Numbered from the stretch's first letter, positions 31,833-40,681 are shown. The stretch is 64,000 nt of DNA from Sphingopyxis sp. MSC1_008 (GCF_023197165.1 NZ_JALPRD010000007.1:1-64000); one strand, 5' to 3'. Numbers and translations: made by a program. Notes: generated by a model not told the origin, from the letters alone.

Positions 31833-32929
31833 CGCGCGGGATCCATCAGGCCGGTGAGGCCCGTCGGGGCATGCGGGCCGACGAACAATTGTTCGAGCAC
31901 CCCGATACCGCTGTCGCTGCGGTCGCCGTCGGCGAGGTCGGCGCGCACGAGCGCCTGCACATGCATCGCGAGCGGATTGCCCCATGTCCGTTCGGCTTCG
32001 GACAGGCTGTCGTGCGCGACTTCGAGGTCGCCATGATCGAACCCGTGCCCCCAGACGGGGTGGGTATAGCCGAGCCCGCTCATCGCGAACACCGGCCCGC
32101 TCGGGTTGAGCGTCAGGCGCGTGCTGCGGTCGAAATCGGCGGTCAGCTTCGACAGGCGTCGCGTGCCCGGCTGCCATTCGGCCGCGAACGCGGGGTCGGA
32201 ATAATGGCGCTCGGCGCTCCCCTTGCTTGACGCGCCGCCGACCAGCACCGCGCGGCGGTTCCATGGGCTCCCCTCGCCATCGTCGTTGCTGTGAAAGAAG
32301 AGCGAGCGGTCGGCGAAGTTGCACGGCGTCCACAGCCAGAAGAATTGGTGGAAATTGCCCTCTGGCGGCGGTTGCGGTTCGGTGGCGCCGACGGGGCGGA
32401 TGCCCCAGCTGCGGTCGCGCGTTCCTGCCCAATCGGCATTGACATCGACGCGCTGCTCGTCGACCGACAGCCAGCCCGACCAATGGCCGTTCTGCGTCAT
32501 GCGCGTATAGTCCATGAACAGCCGCGTGCCGTTGCGGCGCGTGAAGCGCGGTTCCTCGATCGGGAAATGGCGCGCGGTGAAATGGAGTTCGCCCGCGAGC
32601 GGCCCCTCGTTCGCGGCGATGCGCAACGTCAGCCGTTCGAGCGGCGCGTCAATGGTGATCGCGATCGGCCCCACCGACAGGTCGAGCCGCTCGCCCCCCG
32701 ACCGGCGGCTCGCGCGCAGATTATGCTGCACGCCACCGACCAGCACGCAGAAAGCGGCGTCAACGACGCCAAGCTGCGGATAAAAGCCCATCGCCGCGGC
32801 GAAGAAGACCGATCCGTCGGGCGAATAGCCGTTGAAGAAATAGCGGTCGTAAAAATTGCGGTCGGTGCCCGCGAAGGCAATCGGCTCGGCGCTCTGGTGC
32901 AGCGGGAAATCGTCGCCCTTTGTTAGCAT
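31829..32929 (-). CDS. AttH/CrtC-like beta-rich protein, unknown function
   Basis: This 366-residue protein without signal peptide has a two-domain lipocalin-like pattern: DRYFFNGYSPDGSVFFAAAM early, FTARHFPIEEPRF, WAGTRDRSWGIRPVG in the middle, and FFWLWTPCNFADRSLFFHSN. The DRSWG phrase is typical of AttH/hydroxyneurosporene-dehydratase relatives and the DUF7064/7065 group. These often act on terpenoid or steroid-like substrates, but no reaction is assigned here. It is upstream of, and overlaps, the APH-fold kinase gene. Confidence 0.68.
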   Translation of the reverse strand: MLTKGDDFPLHQSAEPIAFAGTDRNFYDRYFFNGYSPDGSVFFAAAMGFYPQLGVVDAAFCVLVGGVQHNLRASRRSGGERLDLSVGPIAITIDAPLERLTLRIAANEGPLAGELHFTARHFPIEEPRFTRRNGTRLFMDYTRMTQNGHWSGWLSVDEQRVDVNADWAGTRDRSWGIRPVGATEPQPPPEGNFHQFFWLWTPCNFADRSLFFHSNDDGEGSPWNRRAVLVGGASSKGSAERHYSDPAFAAEWQPGTRRLSKLTADFDRSTRLTLNPSGPVFAMSGLGYTHPVWGHGFDHGDLEVAHDSLSEAERTWGNPLAMHVQALVRADLADGDRSDSGIGVLEQLFVGPHAPTGLTGLMDPAR

Positions 32930-32984
32930 CGTCTCTCATCCCATTTGCGTTTTTTCTTGCAACGTAACGGGATACGGCGCCGCG

Positions 32985-33833
32985 TCAATGCACCGGCGGA
33001 TCGACCGGCGGAACAGCGTCGATGGGGGCAACGGGTTCGCCCGGTTCGCGCGGCGGCAGGGCGTCGGGCGGCACGTCGTCGATCTGCATGTCGAGGGTGG
33101 GCACCGCTTCGACGTTGCGAACGCGGACCGCGATGTCGCGGTCCTTGATCCGCAGTTCGTTGAAGCTCGGCGGGGTCGAGCGAATGCGCTGCGACAGCGT
33201 GCCCGCGCCGATCATGCGGATCGGTCCGGACGCGGTCTGCGCGACGAGGTCGAAGGCGTCGTGGACATGGCCGGTGAGCACCGCCGCGACGCCGCGCTCG
33301 GCAAGTGCTGCGAGCGCACGCTCGCCTCCGCGGGTCAGCGCGCGGCCTTTTGTGCCAGCTTCGACCAGCGGGTGGTGCGCGGTGACCAGAGCTGTCGTGT
33401 CGCGCGGCAGCGCGTCGATCGCCGCGAGCGTCTTTTCCAGTGCCCGCGCCGTCACCCATCCCTTCGACCAGTCGAGCCGCCATTGCGCGCGTGCGGTCGT
33501 CTTCAGCGGTACGACCGCAACGCCCGCCAGATCGAGTTCGCGTTCGACCAGCCGCTCGATCCCGCGAATGCGGCGATAGGGATAGAAGAAACGCTCGAAG
33601 GGGTTGAAATAGGGCAGGTCATGGTTGCCGACCTCGACCGTCACCGGCACGTCGAGCGCGCCGATCCAGTCGCACGCCGCGGCAAATTCATGGCTGCGCG
33701 CGCGCATCGTGAGGTCGCCGGTGATCAGCACCGCATCGGGCTGCTCGCGGCGCACGCAATCGGTAAACCAGTCGAGCGCGGCGCGATCCTCCAGCCCGAA
33801 ATGCAGGTCGCTGATGTGGAAGAGCCGCGTCAT
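32985..33833 (-). CDS. Metallophosphoesterase
   Basis: This 282-residue calcineurin-like phosphoesterase has all five metal motifs: ISDLHFG, GDLTMR, GNHDLP, AHHPL and GHVHD. It ends in a proline-rich tail (PPDALPPREPGEPVAPIDAV). Its ATG overlaps the stop of the lipid-kinase-like gene (ATGA). Members hydrolyse phosphomonoesters or diesters, including UDP-diacylglucosamine (LpxH-like) and cyclic nucleotides. Coupling to a lipid kinase hints at lipid phosphate turnover, which is inference. Confidence 0.87.
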   Translation of the reverse strand: MTRLFHISDLHFGLEDRAALDWFTDCVRREQPDAVLITGDLTMRARSHEFAAACDWIGALDVPVTVEVGNHDLPYFNPFERFFYPYRRIRGIERLVERELDLAGVAVVPLKTTARAQWRLDWSKGWVTARALEKTLAAIDALPRDTTALVTAHHPLVEAGTKGRALTRGGERALAALAERGVAAVLTGHVHDAFDLVAQTASGPIRMIGAGTLSQRIRSTPPSFNELRIKDRDIAVRVRNVEAVPTLDMQIDDVPPDALPPREPGEPVAPIDAVPPVDPPVH

Positions 33834-34672
33834 GAAGCAGCGGGCGCCGTTGCGAGGAATGCGAGCGGGCTGGATTCGAGGCGATAGGTCGCGCCCGATG
33901 GCAATTCGGCGGGTTCGCCGTCGAGGAGCAGGCCGATCGATCCTTTGCTTTCGATGACCACCGCGCGGCGTTCGGACAGGTCGACGCTCGGGCCTTCGCG
34001 AAAATCGCCGCCGAGCCAGGCGATCCCGTGGCTCAGGATCGACCCTGCGCTGTCGGTGATCAGCCCCTCGGCGAGGATGCGGTCGGGCTTTGGCGTCAGG
34101 TTGATCGCCTGGAACGACTCGTCCGAGCCGCGGATGCGCACGCCATCGCCATGAAGCGTCGCATCGATCGCATCGGGGATGGTTTCGGCAAGCCCGCTGA
34201 GGCTGAGCGAACGAAATTGCTCGCGAACCTCGGCCCATGCCGTCGTCGGCCCGGCAATGACACCGATATAGGCGCGCCCGGCATCGCAGAGGATCGTCGG
34301 CGGATGGACGCGCCGCGCCTTGCCCGCGAGCGCGTCGTGCAAGATATCCTCGGGACCGCGATCGCCGTGCAGCGTCTTGTGAAACAGATTGAGCGTTCCG
34401 CCGGGAAGCGGGAGCATCGCGCCGTCCCATGTTTCGAGCTTGCCCGCGGCGGCGTTGAGCGTGCCGTCGCCGCTGAGGACGAGCAGCAGGTCGATGCCAT
34501 CGCCGTCAAGCGTGGCCGCCGACGGCAGGTCGGCGTCGGGAAGAATGATCGTGCGGACGAGCGGGGCGCCCGCCGCATCGCACATCTCGGTCAAACGGCC
34601 GATGAGTGCCTCGTCGGAACTGCCGCTGCGCAGGTTACAGATAAGGGCGGGGCGCGTGAAGCTGTTGGTCAT
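33830..34672 (-). CDS. Diacylglycerol kinase-fold lipid kinase
   Basis: This 280-residue protein belongs to the DAGK catalytic family. It has NLRSGS in place of the usual NPxSG, the ATP loop GDGTLN in VLSGDGTLNAAAG, and PGGTLNLF. Family members phosphorylate diacylglycerol, sphingosine or ceramide. Sphingomonads contain sphingolipids, so a sphingoid substrate is attractive but unproven. It is translationally coupled to the metallophosphoesterase downstream. Confidence 0.82.
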   Translation of the reverse strand: MTNSFTRPALICNLRSGSSDEALIGRLTEMCDAAGAPLVRTIILPDADLPSAATLDGDGIDLLLVLSGDGTLNAAAGKLETWDGAMLPLPGGTLNLFHKTLHGDRGPEDILHDALAGKARRVHPPTILCDAGRAYIGVIAGPTTAWAEVREQFRSLSLSGLAETIPDAIDATLHGDGVRIRGSDESFQAINLTPKPDRILAEGLITDSAGSILSHGIAWLGGDFREGPSVDLSERRAVVIESKGSIGLLLDGEPAELPSGATYRLESSPLAFLATAPAAS

Positions 34673-34728
34673 CGTCCTGTCCTACGCGTGAGCGCGGAAA
34701 AGGTGGCGGGTTTCATATCTTCCCTTTC

Positions 34729-34819
34729 GTCATCCCGGACTTGATCCGGGATCCATTGGGCCTGTCCCGCATGCCTTGTCGGAGCATTCATCGACCCCGG
34801 ATCAAGTCCGGGGTGACGA
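34729..34819. repeat. Intergenic inverted-repeat element, copy 3
   Basis: It begins CGTCATCCCGGACTTGATCC and ends GGATCAAGTCCGGGGTGACG, near-perfect inverted ends around a 51-bp centre. It lies in the divergent gap between the lipid kinase and the esterase genes. Confidence 0.8.
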
Positions 34820-34914
34820 AAAGTGAGATACAGTCCTTTCGCCCCCGCTTGTTCGCCGCACCGCGGCCCTGTAGGGCGCGGATGATGGCGGGGCCGGTTT
34901 CCAAAGGACGACGG

Positions 34915-35841
34915 TTGATCAAATTCCTTTTCGTGGTGCTGCTGCTCGTGCTGCTGTTCGGCGGCGGCGCCAAGATGATCGTTGCGGGCGGCGCGAAGTC
35001 GCTCAACATGGCCGATCGGCTGCTCGGGCAGGGCGACGGGGCGCGGTTGCTGATTGGCGATCAACCCTATGGCCGCGGTCCGCGCCAGTTGCTCGACATC
35101 TGGGTTCCCGAAAATGCGAAGGCGGACGACCGCCTGCCTGTGGTCGTCTTTTTCTATGGCGGCGGCTGGGACAGCGGCGAGCGGGGCAGCTATGGGTTCG
35201 CCGGACGCGCGCTGGCGCGGCAGGGGTTCGTCGTCGTGATCCCCGACTATCGGCTCGTACCCAAAGCCTATTGGCCCGACTTTATCGAGGACAGCGCGGC
35301 GGCGGTCGCGTGGACGCATGAGCATATCGCAAAGCTCGGCGGCGACCCTGACCGGATCGCGCTGATGGGCCATTCGGCAGGCGCCTATAATGCCGCGATG
35401 CTCGCGCTCGACCCGCAATGGCTGCGCGCGGCGAAGAGCGACCCGTCGATTATCCGCGGCGTCGCGGGGCTTGCCGGACCCTATGATTTTCTGCCGCTCG
35501 AAAAGGGCGGCCGCGGCGACAAGGCGATGGGGAAGGTGCGGCCGATCGAGAAGACGCAGCCGATCCACTTCGCGCGCGGCGATGCGCCGCCGATGTGGCT
35601 CGCGACCGGCGACGAGGATGACACGGTGCGCCCGCGCAACAGCCAGAACCTCGCCGCCGCGATCGAGAAGGCGGGCGGCCCGGTGACGCTCCGCATCTAC
35701 CCCGGCATGGGGCATACCGGCATCGTGATGGCGCTCGCCGCGCCGTTCCAGAACAAGGGGCCGGTGCTTGACGAGGCGACCGACTTCCTGCGCGGCGTGA
35801 CCGGCCGCCGAATTGCGCCCGCATCGGAAGTGGCGCAGTGA
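34915..35841 (+). CDS. Exported alpha/beta-hydrolase (esterase/lipase-like)
   Basis: This 308-residue protein starts with a hydrophobic leader (MIKFLFVVLLLVLLFGGG), then the hormone-sensitive-lipase-like oxyanion loop FYGGGWDSGERG, nucleophile GHSAGAYN, acid in GDEDDTVRP and histidine in GMGHTG. The TTG at 34915 with AAAGGA six bases upstream gives a clean signal anchor; ATG 34882 is the alternative. Its stop overlaps the next GTG (GTGA), so it belongs to the nucleotidyltransferase operon and may deacylate an envelope lipid or glycan. Confidence 0.8.
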   Translation: MIKFLFVVLLLVLLFGGGAKMIVAGGAKSLNMADRLLGQGDGARLLIGDQPYGRGPRQLLDIWVPENAKADDRLPVVVFFYGGGWDSGERGSYGFAGRALARQGFVVVIPDYRLVPKAYWPDFIEDSAAAVAWTHEHIAKLGGDPDRIALMGHSAGAYNAAMLALDPQWLRAAKSDPSIIRGVAGLAGPYDFLPLEKGGRGDKAMGKVRPIEKTQPIHFARGDAPPMWLATGDEDDTVRPRNSQNLAAAIEKAGGPVTLRIYPGMGHTGIVMALAAPFQNKGPVLDEATDFLRGVTGRRIAPASEVAQ

Positions 35842-36632
35842 TCGCGTCGATCCCGGCGATCGTGCTTGCGGGAAGCCGGCCGGGCCCCGATCCGCTGCTG
35901 ACCGGTAGCGGCGTGTCGACCAAGGCGCTGCTGCCGATCGCGGGACAGGCGATGCTCGTCCATGTCGTGCGGGCGCTGCGCGCTTCGCCCGAAGTCGGTC
36001 CGATCACGATCCTCGCGCAGAACAGCGCCGAGCTGGCGGCCGAGCCGGGGCTGGCCGGGCTCGCCGGCCTGCATTTCGCGGATTCTGGGCAGGGGATCAG
36101 CAGCTCGCTCGCCGCCGCGCTGCCGCTGGGCGACGATCCGTTGCTCGTCACGACCGCCGACAATGTGCTGCTCACGCCGACGATGATCGCCGAGTTCCTT
36201 GGCGGCGCCGAGGATAGCGACGTCGCGGTCGCGATGGTCGAGCGCGATGTACTGCTCGCGCGCTATCCCGAATCGAAGCGCACCTGGCTGAAATTACGGA
36301 GCGGCTGGTGGTCGGGGGCGAACATGTTCCGGCTGCGCGGGCGCCGCGTGCTGCCGTTGCTCGATTTCTGGGGGCGTATCGAACGCGACCGCAAGAAGGG
36401 GCTGAAAATCATCGCGGCGTTCGGCCCGTGGCTGCTCATCGGCGCGCTGCTCCGCCTCTTCACGATCCAGCAGGGTATCGCACGCGCCGGGCTGCGCTTC
36501 GGGCTCAAAGTGAAGGTCGTGCCGATGTCCGAGCCCGAGGCGTGCATCGATGCCGACAAGCCCGCCGACATCGAACTGATCGAAGCGATATTTGCCGCGC
36601 GGCGGCAAGGCGCTATAGGGCAGCCCCTATGA
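35838..36632 (+). CDS. MobA-like nucleotidyltransferase
   Basis: This 264-residue NTP-transferase-fold protein starts with GTG (MIASIPAIVLAGSRPGPDPL). Its signature is altered: the usual GxGTRL loop is replaced by AGSRPGPDPLLTGSG, with KALLPIAGQAML and VTTADNVLL (the metal-binding Asp). A long second half (GRIERDRKKGLKIIAAFGPW) follows, which is unusual for MobA and resembles unnamed relatives that transfer nucleotides to phospho-alcohols. It overlaps both neighbours by four bases. Substrate is unknown; molybdopterin work is unlikely in this context. Confidence 0.75.
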   Translation: MIASIPAIVLAGSRPGPDPLLTGSGVSTKALLPIAGQAMLVHVVRALRASPEVGPITILAQNSAELAAEPGLAGLAGLHFADSGQGISSSLAAALPLGDDPLLVTTADNVLLTPTMIAEFLGGAEDSDVAVAMVERDVLLARYPESKRTWLKLRSGWWSGANMFRLRGRRVLPLLDFWGRIERDRKKGLKIIAAFGPWLLIGALLRLFTIQQGIARAGLRFGLKVKVVPMSEPEACIDADKPADIELIEAIFAARRQGAIGQPL

Positions 36633-37393
36633 CCATCGACAAAGCCATCATCCTGTCGGCCGGACAGGGCTCGCGCCTGCTGCCGCTGACCCGCGACATC
36701 CCCAAATGCCTGATCGAGTTCAACGGCCGCAGCCTGATCAGCTGGCAGGTCGCGGCGCTCGTCGCGAACGGGATCAAGGACATCGTCGTCGTCACGGGCT
36801 TTCGCACCGAACGCGTCGAAGATCATGCGCTCCAGCTTTACCGTGACACCGGCGCGCGCATCCGTACTTTGTTCAATCCCTTCTTCCAAGTCGCCGACAA
36901 TCTTGGCACCTGCTGGATCGCGCGCGAGGAGATGGACCGCGATTTCATCATCCTCAACGGCGACACCATTATCTCGGACGAAATCGTCGCGAAGCTGATC
37001 GCGGGTGCGAACGAGTCGATCAACGTCACCGTCGACGTCAAGGCCGATTATGACGACGACGATATGAAGGTGAACCGCGACGCCGAGGGGCGCCTGCATC
37101 ACATCGGCAAGCGGCTGCTGCCCCCCGACACCAATGCGGAGTCGATCGGGATGCTCGCGTTCGTCGGCGACGGCCCGTCGATCTTCCGCAACCAGGTCGA
37201 CCAGATGATGCGCACCCCCGACGGGGTCGAGCGCTGGTATCTCCGCGCGATCGACATCATCGCCAAGGGCAATCGCGTCGGCACTGTGTCGATCGAGGGG
37301 CTCGAATGGCAGGAAGTCGACTTCCCGCAGGACGTCGAAGCCGCCGACTTGCTTACCGCGAAATGGGCCGAAGAAGGCCGCTACGCGAAATAG
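36629..37393 (+). CDS. Phosphocholine/phospho-alcohol cytidylyltransferase-like protein
   Basis: This 254-residue NTP-transferase has the intact nucleotide loop LSAGQGSRLLPLTRDIPKCL at residues 9-28, FIILNGDTIIS with the metal Asp, and QEVDFPQDVEAADLL at the end. It most resembles LicC-like phosphocholine cytidylyltransferases and sugar-1-phosphate nucleotidyltransferases. It would make a CDP- (or other NDP-) activated small alcohol or sugar, the substrate for the CDP-alcohol phosphotransferase encoded in the converging operon. Its last 13 bases overlap the HIT gene on the other strand. Confidence 0.8.
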   Translation: MTIDKAIILSAGQGSRLLPLTRDIPKCLIEFNGRSLISWQVAALVANGIKDIVVVTGFRTERVEDHALQLYRDTGARIRTLFNPFFQVADNLGTCWIAREEMDRDFIILNGDTIISDEIVAKLIAGANESINVTVDVKADYDDDDMKVNRDAEGRLHHIGKRLLPPDTNAESIGMLAFVGDGPSIFRNQVDQMMRTPDGVERWYLRAIDIIAKGNRVGTVSIEGLEWQEVDFPQDVEAADLLTAKWAEEGRYAK

Positions 37394-37809
37394 GGTTTGA
37401 GCCAGCCGACAAGGTTGGCTGTCTGTGCCTCATCCAGCTTTACGGCGTGCCCGAGGTCGGGCTGCGCCGGCCAGCCGGCGTCGGGAACCGACAAGCCTGC
37501 GCCCGAACGTTCGCCGTCATAGCGCGGCAGGACGTGGAAATGGACGTGTGGGTCGACCATCATCAGCATCAAATAGTTGATCTTCGCATAACCGACGGCT
37601 TGCGTCAGCGCGGCCTCGATCGCAGCGGTCGCGACCTTGAGTTCGGCATGCGCTTCGGCCGGCAGGTCGCCGAACGCCGTCGCATCGGATTTCGCCGCGA
37701 GTATCAGCGAGCCGAGCGTCGGCTGCGCGGGGCGCAGCAGCACGACCCAATGCTCATATTCGGCGATCAGCGTCGCGGGATGGCCGAATTTTGCGATCGT
37801 GTCGTTCAT
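37381..37809 (-). CDS. HIT-family nucleotide hydrolase/transferase
   Basis: This 142-residue protein has the histidine triad VDPHVHFHVLPR around residue 86-97. Such enzymes cleave nucleotide monophosphate links, for example from CDP- or ADP-linked compounds. It is the last gene of the flippase-led operon, overlapping the CDP-alcohol gene by four bases, and its 3' end overlaps the cytidylyltransferase gene. A housekeeping role in recycling a CDP intermediate is possible. Confidence 0.85.
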   Translation of the reverse strand: MNDTIAKFGHPATLIAEYEHWVVLLRPAQPTLGSLILAAKSDATAFGDLPAEAHAELKVATAAIEAALTQAVGYAKINYLMLMMVDPHVHFHVLPRYDGERSGAGLSVPDAGWPAQPDLGHAVKLDEAQTANLVGWLKPYFA

Positions 37810-38864
37810 GCTTCTTCCATCCAGCTGACGATCGGGCGGCCCGAACGCTTGACGGCATAGGCCTGCACCAGCCGCACCGCGTGGACGACCAGCGATATGA
37901 CGGTCCACCATGCGAGCGCGATCAGCCCGATGTCGGGGCGTCCGGCGAGCGTCGCGAAAAAGAGGATCGCGAAGTTCGGATTGCGGCGCGCGGTGATCAG
38001 GCGGAAATCGCTGTCGAATTTCTGCCAGACATGGATGTCCATGCCGAAGTCCTTGATGAACATCCCTTCGATCACGCGCTGGAGCACATAGCCCGCGACG
38101 ACCGCGATCATCACCCAGATGAAGGTCGACGTCGACAGCGCAAGCCCCCACGCTCCAAGCCCGACGCCCCAGAAATACCACCAGAAGGGCGGGTGGACCA
38201 GGTCGACGCCATGGTCGGCGACATTGCCCCATTTCGACGAGGTGATCGTGCAACGCGCAAGCTTTCCGTCGACGGTGTCGAGCACCATGAAGATAAAGCC
38301 CGCGAGCATGCCGGTCCAATAATGGCCGTAAGCGAAGAGATAGGTCGCGTAGATGCACAGCGCCGCGCCGATCGCGGTCACCATATTTGGCGTCATGCCG
38401 ATGCTCGCGGCGCCGCGCGTCAGCCACAAAGCGAGTTCGGGCCACAGATATTTGGTCAGCGCATCGGTGACGCCCTTATACGCGCCGAAATAGCTCTTCC
38501 GCTCGATTTCGCGGCGGGTGGCGGGGGTCAGCTCTCTGACGAAGGGCTGCTCGAGCTTGCGAAGCTGGCGGTTGTAAAGCTTGCGCCCGTCCGACAGGTC
38601 GATGACCGAGGCCGCCATCGGGTCGCTGCCGGCCGGGACCTGACCGATCACGGGGTCGTCGCCCCACGCGAAAACGGTGCCGGGCTGTTCGATCACCCAG
38701 CGCAGCAGCATCGGGTCGAAGACATAGGCGAGGTTGAAAACCAGTTCATGGCCCGGCGCGAGCGGCTTGCCGTCCTTTTCCGCCATGCGGCGGCAGCGGT
38801 CGGCGTTGGTCATTCCCCAGATCGGGGTGCTGTTTTCGCCGAGCAGGCGGATCGGCGCGCTCAT
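37806..38864 (-). CDS. CDP-alcohol phosphotransferase with extra N-terminal domain
   Basis: This 352-residue membrane enzyme has the complete CDP-alcohol motif DTVDGKLAR...GNVADHGVD at about residues 194-220 and about six helices. The N-terminal about 130 residues (RLLGENSTPIWGMTNADRCR, FDPMLLRWVIEQPGTVFAWG) look like a remnant of the nucleotidyltransferase domain that is fused in archaeal inositol-phosphate/DIPP synthases. It would move a phospho-alcohol from CDP to an alcohol acceptor. Neighbours supply a cytidylyltransferase and a glycerophosphotransferase-like protein. Confidence 0.85.
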   Translation of the reverse strand: MSAPIRLLGENSTPIWGMTNADRCRRMAEKDGKPLAPGHELVFNLAYVFDPMLLRWVIEQPGTVFAWGDDPVIGQVPAGSDPMAASVIDLSDGRKLYNRQLRKLEQPFVRELTPATRREIERKSYFGAYKGVTDALTKYLWPELALWLTRGAASIGMTPNMVTAIGAALCIYATYLFAYGHYWTGMLAGFIFMVLDTVDGKLARCTITSSKWGNVADHGVDLVHPPFWWYFWGVGLGAWGLALSTSTFIWVMIAVVAGYVLQRVIEGMFIKDFGMDIHVWQKFDSDFRLITARRNPNFAILFFATLAGRPDIGLIALAWWTVISLVVHAVRLVQAYAVKRSGRPIVSWMEEA

Positions 38865-39982
38865 CGCGGCGTCCTTGCGAAATCGAGGATGATGTCGGCC
38901 TGCCGCGTCGAGGCGGGGATCGGGAACTGATCGATGGAATCGTGCATGGCGGCTTCCTGAGCATCAACAAAGGTCGGTTGCAAGTCCGCAGCCCGGGCGA
39001 GCGCGGCGGGGAGTTCGACGATATCTTCGATGACCTGGCCCAAATGCCAGTGCGCGAACGCCGGATCGTCGCACCACGCCAACCGATCGAGGTTGAGGAA
39101 AATGCACGGGCGCGGGTGCAGCAGGAACTCGTAAACCTGGCTCGACACGTCGCCCAGATAGACATCCGAGCTCATCGTATAGCTCATGTCGATCGAATGA
39201 TGGCTGCCCATATCGACCCGGATATGCGGCGCCGGCGTTGTGATCGGGGATATGCGCTGCGCCAGTTTCGTATGCGGCGCGATGATGACGTTCCATCCCT
39301 CGAGCGCCTCGAGAGCGGCGAGTACTTCGGGGCCGTGCGTCGGCCACGACGACAGCTTCGCGTCGAAATGCGGGTTGTAAAACAAGGTCGGCCGGTCATT
39401 GTCGAAATAACGCTGCCGCTCGGCGCATATCTCGAACTTGGCATAGCCGCCCACAACGACATTTCCGGGTTCGGACAGTCTGTGTTCGATCATGCGCCGC
39501 CGGTCCTTTTCGCCCGCGACGAGCGTCAGGTCGATGAGCGCATGGCGCCCTCGATAACCGCCCGCGCGGTCGCCCGCGCCATGTTTGATCACGACGATGC
39601 GCGACGAAAAGCCCGGGATGCGTTTCAGCCAGGCGCTCGAAATTTCGGTCGTGACCAGCACGGGAAAGCGCCGGATGACGGAATAATTGAGCAGCAAGGT
39701 CGCGAGCCGCGAGGGTTGGCGGAATAGCGAATCGGGACCAAAGGGCGGCCGGCGCAGGCGCACCAGTTCGAACCGGCCATCGCGATCGTAGCTGAGCACG
39801 AGATCGAGGATCTGGGGCGACGGTGACAAGATCGAAACCCTTACATCCTCGCGCTTCGCGAGTTCGAGCGCCGCCGGCAACCAGTGATAGAGTTGCTGTG
39901 CTTCGGCGATGGCGAGGAAGGCGATAGGGGTCGGCAAGATGGGCTCCGGTTGCGGGGAAGTGGCGAAAGGGGCCGGACGCAT
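38861..39982 (-). CDS. CDP-glycerol glycerophosphotransferase-like protein
   Basis: This 373-residue protein fits the TagB/TagF-like glycerophosphotransferase fold: IVVIKHGAGDRAGGYRG, then TLFYNPHFDAKLSSW, and the nucleotide-site segment SSDVYLGDVSSQVYEFLLHP. In Gram-positives this family polymerises teichoic acid. Here a Gram-negative envelope substrate is expected. It starts directly after the stop of the HAD gene and ends overlapping the CDP-alcohol gene, so the products are probably made together. It seems cytoplasmic or membrane-peripheral. Confidence 0.75.
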   Translation of the reverse strand: MRPAPFATSPQPEPILPTPIAFLAIAEAQQLYHWLPAALELAKREDVRVSILSPSPQILDLVLSYDRDGRFELVRLRRPPFGPDSLFRQPSRLATLLLNYSVIRRFPVLVTTEISSAWLKRIPGFSSRIVVIKHGAGDRAGGYRGRHALIDLTLVAGEKDRRRMIEHRLSEPGNVVVGGYAKFEICAERQRYFDNDRPTLFYNPHFDAKLSSWPTHGPEVLAALEALEGWNVIIAPHTKLAQRISPITTPAPHIRVDMGSHHSIDMSYTMSSDVYLGDVSSQVYEFLLHPRPCIFLNLDRLAWCDDPAFAHWHLGQVIEDIVELPAALARAADLQPTFVDAQEAAMHDSIDQFPIPASTRQADIILDFARTPR

Positions 39983-40681
39983 TCAGCCGGGTCCGATCTC
40001 GAAATCCAGCGTCCGCCAGCCCTGCTGCGCGGCAAGACTGACCAGCTTGCGGCTGCGTCCGATCAACCAGGATTCATTCGCCAGTGCAAAGGTTGGGGCG
40101 TCGCTCGGATGATCCGAATAGGCGCGGATATGCACCGCGCCGCCAGTCGCGTTGGTGCCCAGCCACTCGGTGACGCGCCGCGCCTTTTCGGCGCCATAGC
40201 AATTCTCACCATCGAGCAGCGGCAGCCAGTTTCCGTCGCCATCGCGCCGGTGACGCGTTGCGACAATGGCGTCGAAATCCAGCGCTTCGGCGATCGCGCC
40301 GGCATAGAATTCGGGCGCCGCGGTGGCCATCAGCAGGCGGTATCCCTCGGCGCGGTCGCGCGCGATGCACGCCGCGGCGCCGGGCGGCACGTCGCGCGGC
40401 ACGCGCCATGCGGCGAAGCGCGCGGCGAGATCCGCGGCGCGCGCGGGGGAAAGATGCGGTCCCAGCATCAGGCGGATCGCGGCGGGCTTGAACCGGTCGC
40501 GGCCATAGAGGCGCAGCGCATAACCGATCATCAAGGCAGCGAGCGCGGGCAGCAGCAGCAATCGCCCCGGCGCGCCTTTCCACGCCGCCCACAACAGGAA
40601 CAGCGTGAAGGTCGGTTTGCGCAGGACCGTGCGGTCGAGGTCGTAGATGGCAATGCGGCTGGCGGGCGCGGCTTCGCTCAT
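39983..40681 (-). CDS. HAD-IB (SerB-like) phosphatase with membrane helix
   Basis: This 232-residue HAD phosphatase has motif I YDLDRTVL at residues 13-20, a hydrophobic stretch (RLLLLPALAALMIGYALRLY) that may anchor it, motif II in LMATAAPEF and a final SDHPSDAP motif IV. It would dephosphorylate an intermediate, for example an alcohol or lipid phosphate. The ATG at 40681 overlaps the flippase stop (TGATG); a GTG at 40684 is also possible. Confidence 0.82.
   Translation of the reverse strand: MSEAAPASRIAIYDLDRTVLRKPTFTLFLLWAAWKGAPGRLLLLPALAALMIGYALRLYGRDRFKPAAIRLMLGPHLSPARAADLAARFAAWRVPRDVPPGAAACIARDRAEGYRLLMATAAPEFYAGAIAEALDFDAIVATRHRRDGDGNWLPLLDGENCYGAEKARRVTEWLGTNATGGAVHIRAYSDHPSDAPTFALANESWLIGRSRKLVSLAAQQGWRTLDFEIGPG

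Noticed and set aside
30792..32483. Fusion of the APH-fold kinase with an upstream N-terminal domain
   Set aside because: The upstream part is the out-of-frame shadow of the AttH-like gene; the GTG at 31832 with GTGA overlap explains the start.
35838..36632. Molybdenum cofactor guanylyltransferase MobA
   Set aside because: The nucleotide loop is altered, the second half is unlike MobA, and no molybdenum genes are adjacent.
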